DNA of 64,000 nt from contig CAWEOP010000004.1 of the NCBI GenBank assembly GCA_963810755.1, positions 1 through 64,000 of the forward strand, given 5' to 3'. The stretch comes from FEN-1219 sp963810755. Its GTDB lineage: Bacteria; Pseudomonadota; Gammaproteobacteria; Steroidobacterales; Rariloculaceae. Positions 1 through 9,186 of the stretch are shown one piece after another (the stretch's first letter is position 1; each line of letters starts with the position of its first letter). Below the pieces are notes generated by a model. It saw nothing but the letters and a program-made list of their open reading frames with translations. It ran no database searches and was not told where the DNA came from. A program made the position numbers and the translations under genes.

Positions 1-1
1 T

Positions 2-259
2 TCTTGGTTCATAACTAGTTGGTTTAACTACTGCGCTCGGAAGACGCCCGGCAGCCCGCTCACGGATAAGGGCAAGCTCATCGAACGCTGGCGCCGGCCC
101 ACCTTCGGACGCCTCGAGATCGACGTGACTGTCGAGGACCCGAAGGCGTACACGAAACCGTTCACGGTTCGCGTGAGCCACAAGATCATGCTCGACCAAG
201 AGCTCATCGAATTCGTCTGCAACGAGAACGAAAAATCGTCGCGGCACTACGACGAATAG
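2..259 (+). CDS. C-terminal part of a hypothetical protein paired with DUF6152
   Basis: An open frame enters from the left edge and ends at TAG 257-259, giving 85 visible residues. The visible part includes ERWRRPTFGRLEIDVTVEDP and ends in NENEKSSRHYDE. From memory, this tail is typical of uncharacterised secreted proteins encoded just before DUF6152 proteins in gammaproteobacteria and acidobacteria. The spacer to the next gene is 11 bp, so the two are probably cotranscribed. The N-terminus, and therefore any signal peptide, lies outside the window. No biochemical function is known to me. Confidence 0.7.
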   Translation, partial: SWFITSWFNYCARKTPGSPLTDKGKLIERWRRPTFGRLEIDVTVEDPKAYTKPFTVRVSHKIMLDQELIEFVCNENEKSSRHYDE

Positions 260-270
260 AGGAGCAGGCC

Positions 271-669
271 ATGAAATCGCTGTCGATTGTCGCCGCTGCC
301 GGCCTGACACTTGCCCAGAGCGTTGCGCTCGGCCATCACTCGTTCGCGGCGGAGTTCGACCGCAACCGGCCGATTACGGTGACGGGCGCCGTCACGAAGG
401 TCGAGTGGGCAAATCCGCACGCACATTTCTACATTGACGTAAAGGATGAGAAGACCGGCGAGGTCGTCAATTGGGACTTCGAGCTCGCAAGCCCGAACGG
501 TCTCATGCGGCGCGGCTGGACGCGCAACTCGATGAAGCTGGGCGACGTGGTCACCGTGACGGGACATCGCGCAAAGAATGCGCCGAACGTAGGCAACGCG
601 AGCACGGTTGCGCTAGCAGACGGGCAAGAATTCTTCGCCGGCTCGTCCTCCGAAAACGAGTCGCAATAG
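271..669 (+). CDS. DUF6152 family secreted protein
   Basis: This is a 132-residue protein with a signal peptide (about residues 1-21, ending near SVALGHH) and then the DUF6152 pattern: GHHSFAAEFD at the mature N-terminus and the VEWANPHAHFYIDV stretch at about residues 48-61. A GAGGAG ribosome site lies 6-11 bases before the ATG. The family is small, periplasmic and of unknown function. The His-rich HH and NPHAH motifs hint at metal binding, which is inference. The last residues (SSSENESQ) are low complexity. It pairs with the gene ending at 259. Confidence 0.85.
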   Translation: MKSLSIVAAAGLTLAQSVALGHHSFAAEFDRNRPITVTGAVTKVEWANPHAHFYIDVKDEKTGEVVNWDFELASPNGLMRRGWTRNSMKLGDVVTVTGHRAKNAPNVGNASTVALADGQEFFAGSSSENESQ

Positions 670-882
670 TCGGACACTTCGCACTCACTCGGCGAAGCGC
701 CTCGAGTGCGCCGGTCGCAGACACCGGCGTAATTCCCGCTTACCGTGTCGCTGGACCCGGCTAGACCATCGCGCCCCCCGCACTTCCATGCTCGCGATCG
801 CAAGCAGCGCGGCGCCTTGAAATAGCCCTCGACGTCGATATGGAGACGATGTGATAGTCGGACGTCGAATGAAGGATCCCCT

Positions 883-2411
883 ATGCCGCGTCCCTATCCA
901 GCCGGTTGGGCGCGGATCGCGCCCCGCTTCTATTTGATCCCGGTAGCCGCCGTGGCTTTGAGCAGCTGCGCGGCCGCTCCGCCGCAGGCGCCAAGACTTC
1001 CCTCGACGCGCCGCTCGCGCGCTACGAGGGACCCGAATTCTACAAACCGCGCGTCATCGTGCTCACCGACATCGGCAATGAGCCCGACGATTCCATGTCG
1101 ATGGTGCGTTTCCTGCTCTATTCCAACGAGTTCGACGTCGAGGGACTCATCGCGGCCACTTCGACCTGGCTTCGCGACCACGTGAACCGAGATCTCATCG
1201 AGGAGCGCGTCGACGCGTACGCCCAAGTCCTTGCCAATCTACGCGTCCACGCCGAAGGCTATCCCGATGCGGAGTCTCTTCGCGACAGAATCCGCGCGGG
1301 TAGAGCGGCGTACGGCATGCAAGGCGTCGGGCCGGGGATGGATACGGACGCGTCACGTCTGATCATCGACGCCGTGGACGCTGACGATCCGCGGCCCGTC
1401 TGGGTCACCGTGTGGGGCGGCGCCGTTGATCTCGCACAGGCCCTCTATCACGTCGTCGCGACGAGAAACCAAGCTGGGGTCGCGCGCTTCGTCTCCAAGC
1501 TGCGTGTCTATTCCATCTCCGATCAAGACGACGCGGGGCCCTGGATCCGCGCGCGCTTCCCGGAATTGTTCTGGATCACGAGCGTGCATGCTTTCGGCCA
1601 ATATGGCTTGGCGTCTTGGATCGGCATGGCGCGGCCGCTGCAAGGCGAAGAGAACCTAGCCACGCCGCAATGGCTCGCGGACAACATTCAAAATCATGGA
1701 ACGCTCGGTGCGGTCTATCCCGACGTCGTCTATACGATGGAGGGCGACAGCCCGTCGTTCATCTATCTCATTCCCACCGGCCTCGGAGCGCCGGAACATC
1801 CCGACTGGGGCAGTTGGGGCGGACGTTACGGCACCGTCAGCCGCGATTTCGGGCTATGGAGCAGCGCCGCGGACGCGGTCCCCGGGGCTCCGTCGGGCTC
1901 GGGATCGGCCACCGTGTCCCGTTGGCACGGCGCCTATCAGCGCGACTTCGCCGCGCGCATGGATTGGTCGATCACGCCGGACTTCACCGACGCCAATCAT
2001 CGCCCCACTGCCATGCTCAACGGCGAAAACGGCCGAGATCCGATCGTCATAGAGACCTGCGCCGAGAATCCCGTGGCGCTCAACGCCGCGGGCTCGAGCG
2101 ATGCCGATGGCGATGCGCTCACCTACGTGTGGTTCCAATATCGTGAGGCGAGCGGCGGCGTGAACCCGCGCGAGATCGCGATTGATGCGCGCGGCGACGC
2201 CGCCGAAGTGCGCGTGCCGGTGACCGACCGTCCTGCGCCCAATGTCGCGATACCCGATCAGGTGTCCTTCCACGTCGTCTTGCAAGTGACGGACGACGGA
2301 GATCCCGTCCTAACGTCGTATCGCCGGGCGATTATCCGCGTGCCCACGGCCGGCACGCCCGCCGGCGATGCGCTCGGCTGCGCGCAACGCGCCGGCTTTG
2401 CGTCGCCGTAA
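883..2411 (+). CDS. DUF1593 (nucleoside hydrolase-like, Sde182-type) lipoprotein, frameshifted near its N-terminus
   Basis: The long frame can only start at a poor TTG (906), but the ATG at 883 in another frame has an AAGGA ribosome site and encodes a lipoprotein signal with the lipobox LSSC. Changing frame once near 985-995 (one missing base) joins that signal to the mature domain beginning SLDAPLARYEGPEF. The catalytic-type domain starts VIVLTDIGNEPDDSMSMVRF, with the aspartate cluster of nucleoside-hydrolase-like proteins. The C-terminal part (about residues 370-500) has a beta-sandwich look, including SSDADGDALTYVWFQ. Relatives are secreted and carbohydrate associated, and the true substrate is unknown. 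The frame change may be a sequence error. Confidence 0.8.
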
Positions 2412-3554
2412 GGCGGATCGTTGTCGGCAATATGAGGATATCCGGCGGGCCCCGGCACGCCCAACCATTTTGAAGAGACGCACGTCGTTTTGGAGCGTTG
2501 GAAATCGCTCCGCGTGCGCCAACGAGGATTCGAATCACAACGCAGGACGAACGGGCTTCTGGCCCTCGACGAGGGGAGTACCGCGCATGCTGCACTTGCC
2601 CGATCACAACCATGTGTGGCCAGCGCTAGGCATCGGCACAAGGGGTGAGCGTTTTTCCGAGAGATCGAGGCGTTCCCGTCCTCCTTTGGTAGCAATCCAT
2701 ACCAAACAATGATGTATGGGATGAAGTTCGAGTAGAGCATCATACTTGGCCACACTGTGGCCACTCGTTACTTACCATCGTCCGACGGTCCGGCACACGC
2801 CGGCGAACCTCGCCGAAACGCGATTCTGATTTGTCGCTGCGCGCGCCGGCACCCGTCGGCATCCTCTCGCGCATGACGGTCGTTTCGAACCGAATTCCAC
2901 AGCCGGGAGGGACCGGCAACGTCGGAGCACTGCGGACCTTGAAAGCAGTGCGACGGGCTTCGCCCGTGGGTCCAATCGGCCATCGTTCGATGGCCGCGTC
3001 CGTGCGCATCGTCGGCTCGCTTTGCGGGAGCTCGACCGTGCGCTTCTCACCGCCCGTCTCTGTGGGGCTTCGCACCATAGAGACGGGTGGCGCAAACCTG
3101 GCGCAACGCCAGGACCTGCGGGCCTTTGCGCGAGTCAGCCTCGGTGCAAAAGCCCACAAAACCGCCTCGACGGCGCTAGATCGATCTCGATCCAGCGCCC
3201 GCGCCCGATCCGCGGCCGACGCAAAGTCGATCGTCCAGGGGCGTCATGTCGAGCACGGTGAGGATCTTCGGATCCGCCTGTCCGCTGTCGGCGACGACAG
3301 CCGCGGGGTCGAGCGATAGCGACCCAGCGCGGCCGGCGCTTCAAGCCGGCTTTAATACTTAGCAACTGCAGGATCGACGAGGACAGACAGCAGGGTATTC
3401 GTTGCAGCTTCGTGCCAAGGAACGAGGACGAGCAGGATTTCGTTTCTGAGTAGACCCCGCAACACGCGTGGGCGAGCGTTCTCGGCGAACGCAGAAGGCC
3501 GCCACGCAAGCCGCGACCGAGACGTTGTCAGCAACAAGGAGTAGCAGACGATCA
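2412..3554. other. gene-poor stretch upstream of the integrase module
   Basis: I see no intact gene in these 1.1 kb. All open frames are short, lack good starts and look like GC-rich shadow frames. A short stretch near 2873-2950 (plus) reads TVVSNRIPQPGGTGNVGAL, which resembles the N-terminus of trehalose-phosphate synthase but loses similarity at once. A minus-strand stretch at about 3205-3310 contains ADPKILTVLDMTPLDDR and could be another remnant. This would fit degraded DNA beside an integration site, but neither remnant is secure. Confidence 0.4.
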
Positions 3555-3913
3555 ATGACGAAAAACGCTCGCACCGAGCCGTCGGTCCCGCGCGGTACTT
3601 TCGGCTGCGCGACGCGCCCGGCTATCTCGGCATGGACGTGAATCGTTTCAACGTCGAGGTTCGTCCTTTTCTGACTGAGATCCCGATCGGCCGGCAGGGA
3701 ATCGCGTTCGATCGCCTTGAACTGGATGCCTGGGCGGACGATTATGGATCTCGCAGCGGGCGCCCTCCGCGAAAGGAGGCGCCATGGCAAAGAAGACACC
3801 GGGGCTCTATCGAAGAAACGGGCTCTGGCACATCGACAAGCAGATCAAGGGATATGGCCGAGTTTGTGAGAGTACGGGAGAGCGTAATCTCGAACAGGCG
3901 GAACGCTACCTAG
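3555..3913 (+). pseudogene. AlpA/excisionase-like small DNA-binding protein, one frameshift
   Basis: The ATG at 3555 begins MTKNARTEPSVPRG. A change of frame near 3591-3595 then gives YFRLRDAPGYLGMDVNRF and VRPFLTEIPIGRQGIAFDRL, a MerR/AlpA-type helix-turn-helix as found in excisionase-like partners of tyrosine integrases. One missing G (cgcgg-tac for cgcggg-tac) would restore PRGYFRL. The frame continues 130 bases into the integrase gene and ends near GTSTSRSRDMAEF and RNAT, a tail I recall in intact relatives, so the overlap seems genuine. As read, the first frame stops at TGA 3639-3641 after 28 residues. The second frame has no ATG before 3632, and a product starting there would lose the front of the helix-turn-helix. 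Confidence 0.65.
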
Positions 3914-4908
3914 CGCTCCGTCTGGAAGCGATTCGCCGCGTTTCCGTTCATGGCATCCGGCCCACAAGGACGTTTGTAGAAGCAGCCGCTAAGTATCTGG
4001 AGGAGAACCAGGGGAATCGTGCAATTCAACGAGAGGCGGACGGGTTGAACGAAGTGCTGAAGTACATCGATCCACAAACGCCGCTCGAGCAGATTCACGA
4101 TGGCACCTTCGATTCCTTCAGGAGCGCACGGCGGAATGCGGGACGCGCGGCGGGGACCATCAACCGCGATCTCGCACCCGTACGGCGAATGCTGAAACTG
4201 GCTGCGAGCGTGTGGCGAGATGAGTGCGGACCTTGGCTCTCGGCGATGGCCGTTATCCGGACAGTCAAAGGAGAGAAGCGCAAGCCCTACCCTCTCACTT
4301 GGGAGGAACAGCGCAGGCTCTTCCAACAACTGCCTGGGCACCTGCAAAGGATGGCGCTATTCAAGGTGAATACGGGCTGCCGGGAGCGCGAGGTGGTTGA
4401 GCTTCGGTGGGACTGGGAAGTTCGCGTACCCGAGCTCGACACGAGCGTGTTCATCTTGCCGGACTGGCTCACCAAGAACGGGGAGGAACGGGTTGTGGTG
4501 TTGAACAGCACCGCGCGAAAAGTGATCGACGAGGCGCGAGGTCGTCATCCGGAACGCGTGTTTACATACGAGGACCAACCGGTCACTGGTATTTACAACT
4601 CCGCGTGGAAGAAGGCCCGAGTGCGCGCGAACTTAAGGCAAGCGCGCGTTCACGATCTCAGACACACCTTCGGCCAACGTTTGCGCGCTGCCGGTGTGCC
4701 GCTGGAGGATCGCAAAGCGCTGCTCGGTCACAAGTGCGGCGATGTGACGACCCACTACTCGGCTCCCGAGCTCGCGAAAGTCATCGAGTACGTAGAGCGG
4801 ATCTGCCTGGAGCGGCCGAACACGGTTTTGCGCCTGGCGAGTCCCGCAAAAGTCCCGCAAACGGTCCCGCAAAATGCGCAGGTCGCGAAGGACCTTCTAC
4901 GTTATTGA
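3784..4908 (+). CDS. tyrosine recombinase / site-specific integrase
   Basis: This 374-residue protein has an N-terminal arm (KTPGLYRRNGLWHIDKQI), a SAM-like core-binding domain (about 55-140) and a catalytic domain. The catalytic residues are all visible: R200 in NTGCRERE, H290 and R293 in HDLRHTFG, H316 in LLGHKCGD and Y325 in THYSAPE. It is therefore probably active. It starts inside the AlpA-like gene, with GGAGG just upstream, and ends 15 bp from the 3' end of tRNA-Ala(CGC), the expected position for an integrase using that tRNA as attachment site. The C-terminus carries VPQTVPQ, encoded by a triple decamer repeat. Confidence 0.93.
   Translation: MAKKTPGLYRRNGLWHIDKQIKGYGRVCESTGERNLEQAERYLALRLEAIRRVSVHGIRPTRTFVEAAAKYLEENQGNRAIQREADGLNEVLKYIDPQTPLEQIHDGTFDSFRSARRNAGRAAGTINRDLAPVRRMLKLAASVWRDECGPWLSAMAVIRTVKGEKRKPYPLTWEEQRRLFQQLPGHLQRMALFKVNTGCREREVVELRWDWEVRVPELDTSVFILPDWLTKNGEERVVVLNSTARKVIDEARGRHPERVFTYEDQPVTGIYNSAWKKARVRANLRQARVHDLRHTFGQRLRAAGVPLEDRKALLGHKCGDVTTHYSAPELAKVIEYVERICLERPNTVLRLASPAKVPQTVPQNAQVAKDLLRY
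4841..4873 (+). repeat. three copies of a decamer in the integrase 3' end
   Basis: GTCCCGCAAA occurs at 4841-4850, 4852-4861 and 4864-4873, spaced 1 and 2 bases apart. The array sits about 50 bases from the tRNA-Ala 3' end. Arm-type integrase binding sites are often short direct repeats beside the attachment core, so this is a candidate arm-site array. It could equally be repeat expansion of a low-constraint C-terminus. Confidence 0.6.
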
Positions 4909-4923
4909 TGACCCTGGGGATAT

Positions 4924-4999
<76 letters not shown>

Positions 5000-5016
5000 A
5001 CACGTGAGGGCCGGGA

Positions 5017-6018
5017 TTATCGGCCAGTCGGCACGGAGCCCGCAAGCGCTACGGCGCGGGGAACCGGACGCGGCGGCACGTTGGGTTCGGACGTCTCCGC
5101 GCGGTCCGAGTGCTCGGGCTCGCGGAGGTGTTCGGGGCCGAATGTTCCTTCGAGATGCTCCGGCGCAAACAGGGCGGTGAGCAACGCGGTCGCGACCAGC
5201 ACGCCGGCAAGCAGAACCCACTCGGCCGCAACGGTCCTTTTGAACGACCGTGCAGCGCCGGCATCAGCAGCAAGCTGCGGGCCAAATCGCCACTTATTGA
5301 GCGCCGCGAGCCACATCAAGCCTCCGAACGCGAGCGTCTTGCCGAGCACGATCGCGCCGTACGGCGTAAGCAGCTCGGCGATGCTGCGGATCATGACCAC
5401 GGCAAGCAAGGCGCCGCACACCAGTATCAGCGGGACGCAGCGCAGCGCGGTCCGCGAGAACCGCGCGACCATGGCGCTCGCGATGTGCGACGGCTCCGAG
5501 CTCGCCACGATGTGGAGCGGCCACAGCGCCCCGAACCAGAATGCTGCGACCGCGACGTGCACGAGCAGCAGCGGCGCGAGCGCCCAACGCAACGGATGGA
5601 TCGTGGTGTGGCCCATGAGCGCGAACGACGCGATCGTGAGCGCAACGCCGCACACCGTTGCGATCGAATTGAGCCGGCTCGCACGATCGAGGCTCAGCAC
5701 GAGCAGCGCGAGCCCCACGACTCGCGCGATGTGCGCACTGCCCGCGTTCGATGCGAGCAGCAACGCGTCGAGCGACGGATCGAACGTGCCGCCGAGGGAC
5801 CCGGCCATGCGGGCGGGCGTGAGCACGTAGTGCAACACCGCGAGGCAAAGCGCGACGACCGCCGCGATCCGCGCGTGGGTGCGGATTCGTTCCTCGATGG
5901 CGGGCGATAGACCCGCGCGGAATGTCTCGATGAAGATCGCATTGCCGAGCGCTTGGAAGATCGCGACGAAGCTCAGCGCGCGCAGCGCGAGAACGAGCGA
6001 ATCGACCGCGAGGAACAC
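5017..6018 (-). CDS. copD: CopD family copper resistance membrane protein
   Basis: This 333-residue protein has about eight hydrophobic segments, as in the CopD/PcoD family of inner-membrane proteins that work with periplasmic CopC in copper handling. Conserved-looking segments include HYVLTPARMAG, GHTTIHPLRWALAP and the histidine-bearing LLVHVAVAAFWFGALWPLHI. The start is GTG, 9 bases after the copC stop, so the two form an operon. The C-terminal 40 residues are acidic and proline rich and are probably outside the membrane. No cue-type operator was identified upstream. Confidence 0.87.
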   Translation of the reverse strand: MFLAVDSLVLALRALSFVAIFQALGNAIFIETFRAGLSPAIEERIRTHARIAAVVALCLAVLHYVLTPARMAGSLGGTFDPSLDALLLASNAGSAHIARVVGLALLVLSLDRASRLNSIATVCGVALTIASFALMGHTTIHPLRWALAPLLLVHVAVAAFWFGALWPLHIVASSEPSHIASAMVARFSRTALRCVPLILVCGALLAVVMIRSIAELLTPYGAIVLGKTLAFGGLMWLAALNKWRFGPQLAADAGAARSFKRTVAAEWVLLAGVLVATALLTALFAPEHLEGTFGPEHLREPEHSDRAETSEPNVPPRPVPRAVALAGSVPTGR

Positions 6019-6027
6019 CGCGCGCGG

Positions 6028-6387
6028 TCAGTGCGAGCTCGGCGCCGTCACCGTGAAATGAATCTCGCCCGAGATCACGTGCGTATCCGCGCCGACTGCG
6101 CGCCAGGTCGCAACGTAAGCGCCGGGGGCGAGCTCGTCTCGGATCGCGATGGTGAACTTTGCCGCGAGGGCGCTCGGGATGTCTCCAACGCTCCTCTTAA
6201 CGCCGGCCGCGTCCGCAAGCGCGAGGGCGGTGAGCCGCACGTCGGCGCCGAACTGCAAACCTATCTCCTTCACGGGTACGGCGACGGACGTTTGGTCGGC
6301 GGGCGTCGACGACACGAGCGGCGTGTGAGCGTGGGCGGCCACCGCGAGGACAACGGACGCGAGCAATGCGTATGGCGACGGCTTCAT
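6028..6387 (-). CDS. copC: CopC periplasmic copper-binding protein
   Basis: This 119-residue protein has a signal peptide cut after AHA, leaving a mature N-terminus HTPLVSSTPAD. The N-terminal histidine is a copper ligand in CopC. The second part of the Cu(II) site is visible in DTHVISGEIHFTV near the C-terminus. The fold is a small beta-barrel of about 100 residues and the length is normal. It is first in a two-gene copCD operon. The usual methionine-rich Cu(I) loop is not seen, which suggests a Cu(II)-only form. Confidence 0.92.
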   Translation of the reverse strand: MKPSPYALLASVVLAVAAHAHTPLVSSTPADQTSVAVPVKEIGLQFGADVRLTALALADAAGVKRSVGDIPSALAAKFTIAIRDELAPGAYVATWRAVGADTHVISGEIHFTVTAPSSH

Positions 6388-6715
6388 GGCTGGGAGCTCC
6401 TTGAATGACGGCCATTGTACAGGCCGCGGAGATCGCAGCGCCGTCGGTCGTCCGGTGCACGCGGGTGAGCGTCCCGTGACGCGTTGCGCGGCGCGTCCAA
6501 GTCACGAAACCTTCCCGATAGGTCAACCCAACGGTCACAGACGGTGGCTAGAGTGACCTCGCTTTCCGCCGTTCCCCCGAAACCCAGGAAAGCATTCCCG
6601 AAAAATAGCGCCTAAGACTCGGCCCCATCCCCGGATGGGGCCTCCTTTTGCGCTGTAGCGATACCTTAACGCCGCGAGCGTATGGTTCCCCCGTTTTCCG
6701 CGGCTCGAGGACGAA
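6388..6715. other. intergenic region between copC and the aminotransferase
   Basis: No gene is visible in these 328 bases. They contain an inverted repeat GGTCAC (6533-6538) / GTGACC (6553-6558) with a 14-base spacer, which might be an operator, and a strong GC hairpin at 6621-6642. The divergent promoters for copCD and the aminotransferase must lie here, but no convincing -35/-10 pair stood out. Confidence 0.5.
6621..6649 (+). terminator. hairpin with short T run, terminator-like
   Basis: GGCCCCATCC pairs with GGATGGGGCC around a two-base CC loop (four bases if the innermost pair opens), followed by TCCTTTT. It lies 67 bases before the aminotransferase ATG, so it may act as an upstream terminator or leader hairpin. 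The T tract is weak. Confidence 0.45.
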
Positions 6716-8416
6716 ATGCACACCACTTGGGGCATCTACGCGCTCGGGGGCGCTGTCGCAGCCTACCTGTTGCACAGGATCCATGCGCGCCTCCGGCTGT
6801 CGCGGGCGAAGCACCCGTCCCTCACTGGCCATTCCCGCATCGCACGGCGACTCGCGGCGCTCGTGCCGTTCTACTCATACGACGACGACGAGTTCTTTTC
6901 TTCCGACGGCGCACCCGAGGCCGTCGCCGCTAGCCGACGCGCGGCGTTTGCACGGCTCGCTAAGTCGCTCGACGAGCGATCGCCGCACTCGATTGGCCTC
7001 GGTGAGCGCCTCGAAGGCAGCGTATCGGATGCGCACTTCACCAATGCGTATCGCGTTCCGTTCCAGTACCGCGATCGCTTGCGCGAGCACCTGCGAGTCG
7101 CAACGTTTCTCGAGGAATCGTCAGGGGTCGAGGTCAAGGACTGCGACGGTAACTGGTCTTACGATCTCACTGGCTCGTACGGCGTGAACGTATTCGGCTA
7201 CGACTTCTATAAGGAGTGCATCGAGCAGGGCGCCGCGCGGGTGCGCGACCTCGGCCCCGTGCTCGGGATGTATCACCCGCTGGTCGCCGACAACGTCCGG
7301 CGACTGCGCGAGATCTCGGGGCTCGACGAAGTGTCGTTCCACATGTCCGGCACCGAGGCGGTCATGCAGGCCGTTCGGCTCGCGCAGTATCACACGCGCC
7401 GCTCGCACGTAGTCGTGTTCTGCGGCGCATACCACGGTTGGTGGGACGGCGTGCAACCGGGCGTCGGCAACCCGCGCAAGGTGCACGACGTCTACACGCT
7501 CGCCGACATGAGCGAGCGCAGTCTCGCGGTGCTGCGCACACGCGGCGACATCGCGTGCGTGCTCGTGAATCCGCTCCAGGCGCTTCACCCGAACCGCGCA
7601 GCGCCCGGCGACGCGACGCTCGTCGACGGCAGCCGCAGCGCGCATTTCGATCGCGCGGCCTACGCCGAGTGGCTCGCGCGGCTGCGCGAAGTCTGCACAG
7701 CGCGGGGAATCGTTCTGATCTTCGACGAGGTGTTCGTCGGCTTTCGCCTCGCGCACGGCGGCGCGCAGGAGTTCTTCGGCATTCGCGCCGACTTGGTGAC
7801 CTACGGGAAAACACTGGGCGGCGGCCTCCCCGTCGGGGCGCTGTGCGGCAAGCACCAATTCATGAAACGCTTCCGCGACGACCGGCCGAGCGACGTGTGC
7901 TTCGCGCGGGGCACTTTCAACTCCCACCCATACGTGATGGGCGCGATGAACGAGTTCCTGCGCCGCGTCGACGCGGACGAGCTCCGCTCGTCCTACGGCG
8001 GGCTCGAGGAGTGCTGGAACGCGCGCGCCGCGGGGCTCAACGCCCGGCTCGCTGCGGCCGGGTTGCCGGTGCGCGTTGCGAACTTGATCTCGATTTGGAC
8101 GATCCTGTTCGAGCAACCGGGCCGCTACCACTGGATGTTCCAGTTCTACCTACGGGCGGAAGGGCTCGCTTTGAGCTGGGTCGGCAGCGGCCGGCTGATC
8201 TTCAGCCACAACTACACGGACGCGGACTTCGAGGCCGTGGCCCAGCGCTTCGTGCGTGCCGCGGAGGCGATGCGCGCGGACGGATGGTGGTGGAGCGCCC
8301 CGACGCTGACCGCAAGAGCGATCCGCCGACGGATCCTCGCCGAGCTGTTGCGCGCTCGCTTCGGAGGGCGCCGCGAAAGGATCCGGCGCCCGGAGCTGCT
8401 CAACCCGCCGGCCTGA
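6716..8416 (+). CDS. membrane-anchored class III (glutamate-1-semialdehyde aminotransferase-like) PLP enzyme
   Basis: This 566-residue protein consists of an N-terminal hydrophobic anchor (about residues 5-20, WGIYALGGAVAAYLL), a basic linker, and a fold-type I class III aminotransferase domain from about residue 130. Visible PLP features are MSGTEAVMQAVRLA, YHGWWDGVQPG, the DEVFVGFR aspartate, and the Schiff-base lysine K365 in TYGKTLGGGLPVG. The last 40 residues are strongly basic. HemL itself is soluble and about 430 residues, so this is a different enzyme. Its neighbours act on phospholipids, suggesting a membrane-associated amino-lipid or lipid-head-group substrate, which is inference. 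The 3' end overlaps the convergent Mpo1-like gene by 17 bases. Confidence 0.82.
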   Translation: MHTTWGIYALGGAVAAYLLHRIHARLRLSRAKHPSLTGHSRIARRLAALVPFYSYDDDEFFSSDGAPEAVAASRRAAFARLAKSLDERSPHSIGLGERLEGSVSDAHFTNAYRVPFQYRDRLREHLRVATFLEESSGVEVKDCDGNWSYDLTGSYGVNVFGYDFYKECIEQGAARVRDLGPVLGMYHPLVADNVRRLREISGLDEVSFHMSGTEAVMQAVRLAQYHTRRSHVVVFCGAYHGWWDGVQPGVGNPRKVHDVYTLADMSERSLAVLRTRGDIACVLVNPLQALHPNRAAPGDATLVDGSRSAHFDRAAYAEWLARLREVCTARGIVLIFDEVFVGFRLAHGGAQEFFGIRADLVTYGKTLGGGLPVGALCGKHQFMKRFRDDRPSDVCFARGTFNSHPYVMGAMNEFLRRVDADELRSSYGGLEECWNARAAGLNARLAAAGLPVRVANLISIWTILFEQPGRYHWMFQFYLRAEGLALSWVGSGRLIFSHNYTDADFEAVAQRFVRAAEAMRADGWWWSAPTLTARAIRRRILAELLRARFGGRRERIRRPELLNPPA

Positions 8417-9084
8417 GCTCGCGCTCTTCCTCGCCGGTGTCGGGCCCGCTCCCGTCGCGCACGTGGATCATCGGATCGATGAGCTCGCCGCGTAGCAGGT
8501 GCAGCGGCGAGCGGTGGTAGAGCTTCAGGTCGTGGAACGGATCCGTGAGAATCTTCGTGCACCACACGAGCCCGGTCTGCACGTCGCGGATGAAGAAGAG
8601 CTGCACGGTGCGGAACAAGAGGCCGGCGGCGCCGAGCGCGAGCCACACCGTCGCCAAGTTTTGCACGAACCCAGCTGCGTCGGCGGGTGCGTCGAGCAAG
8701 CCGAACAAGCGTCGGCTCTCGCAGCAACACGAACGGCGTAGCTACCCAGATCGCGAGCAACACGATCTTTCTTCGCAGGTTGTAGCCGACCTTGATCTCC
8801 TCTTTACGCTCGTGCGAGAGGCCGTTCACGTCGTCGAAGCCTTTCGGCTCGAAGAAGAAATGGCCCACTTGCCGCGACCACATCGCCAAGATCCAGCCGA
8901 TCAGGACTGCGATGCTCGGGCTTACCGCAAGCAGCGCATAGGCGGTGAGGAAGCTCAAGGCGCTGAGCAGATGGAGCGACTGATTGACTCGGCTGTGGTG
9001 GTAGAAGCGATGATCGTCCCAGCGCTGCTCACGCAGCTCTTCGAGGAAACTCATGCGGTTCATTTCAGTCGCGTTACGTTTCAT
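8400..9084 (-). pseudogene. Mpo1/YGL010w-like membrane protein, one frameshift
   Basis: Two frames together make one family member of about 225 residues. The first part (to about 8720) has LEELREQRWDDHRFYHHSRV, hydrophobic helices and GHFFFEPKGFDDVNG. The second part contains FIRDVQTGLVWCTKILTDPF and LYHRSPLHLLRGELIDPM. One surplus base near 8715-8730 separates them. The relatives I recall begin close to MSFLEELREQRWDDH, so the true start may be ATG 9054. Yeast Mpo1 is an Fe(II) dioxygenase of 2-hydroxy fatty acids; whether this distant relative does that is unknown. It converges with the aminotransferase gene. Confidence 0.72.
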
Positions 9085-9186
9085 CGCTCGCTCGTCACAT
9101 CACCGAAAACTGAGTGAATCCTAGAGTCGTATTGTGATGGAACGATTACACGAGTGCGGCGAACTGCGCGCGGTGCGCGATGCTCG

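Noticed and set aside
906..2411. TTG at 906 as the true start of the DUF1593 protein.
   Set aside because: It has no ribosome site and gives no signal peptide, whereas the ATG at 883 with AAGGA and an LSSC lipobox lies one frame away.
2500..2560. A possible second attachment site (gaggattcgaatc) resembling the T arm of the tRNA-Ala.
   Set aside because: Only a short T-loop-like similarity; it does not repeat the 3' end of the tRNA at 4924.
7216..8520. A 434-residue arginine-rich open frame overlapping the aminotransferase, and similar long frames at 1616, 11037, 25996 and 49208.
   Set aside because: These are Arg/Ala/Pro-rich shadows of GC-rich genes without family motifs or starts; the overlapping gene is recognisable in each case.
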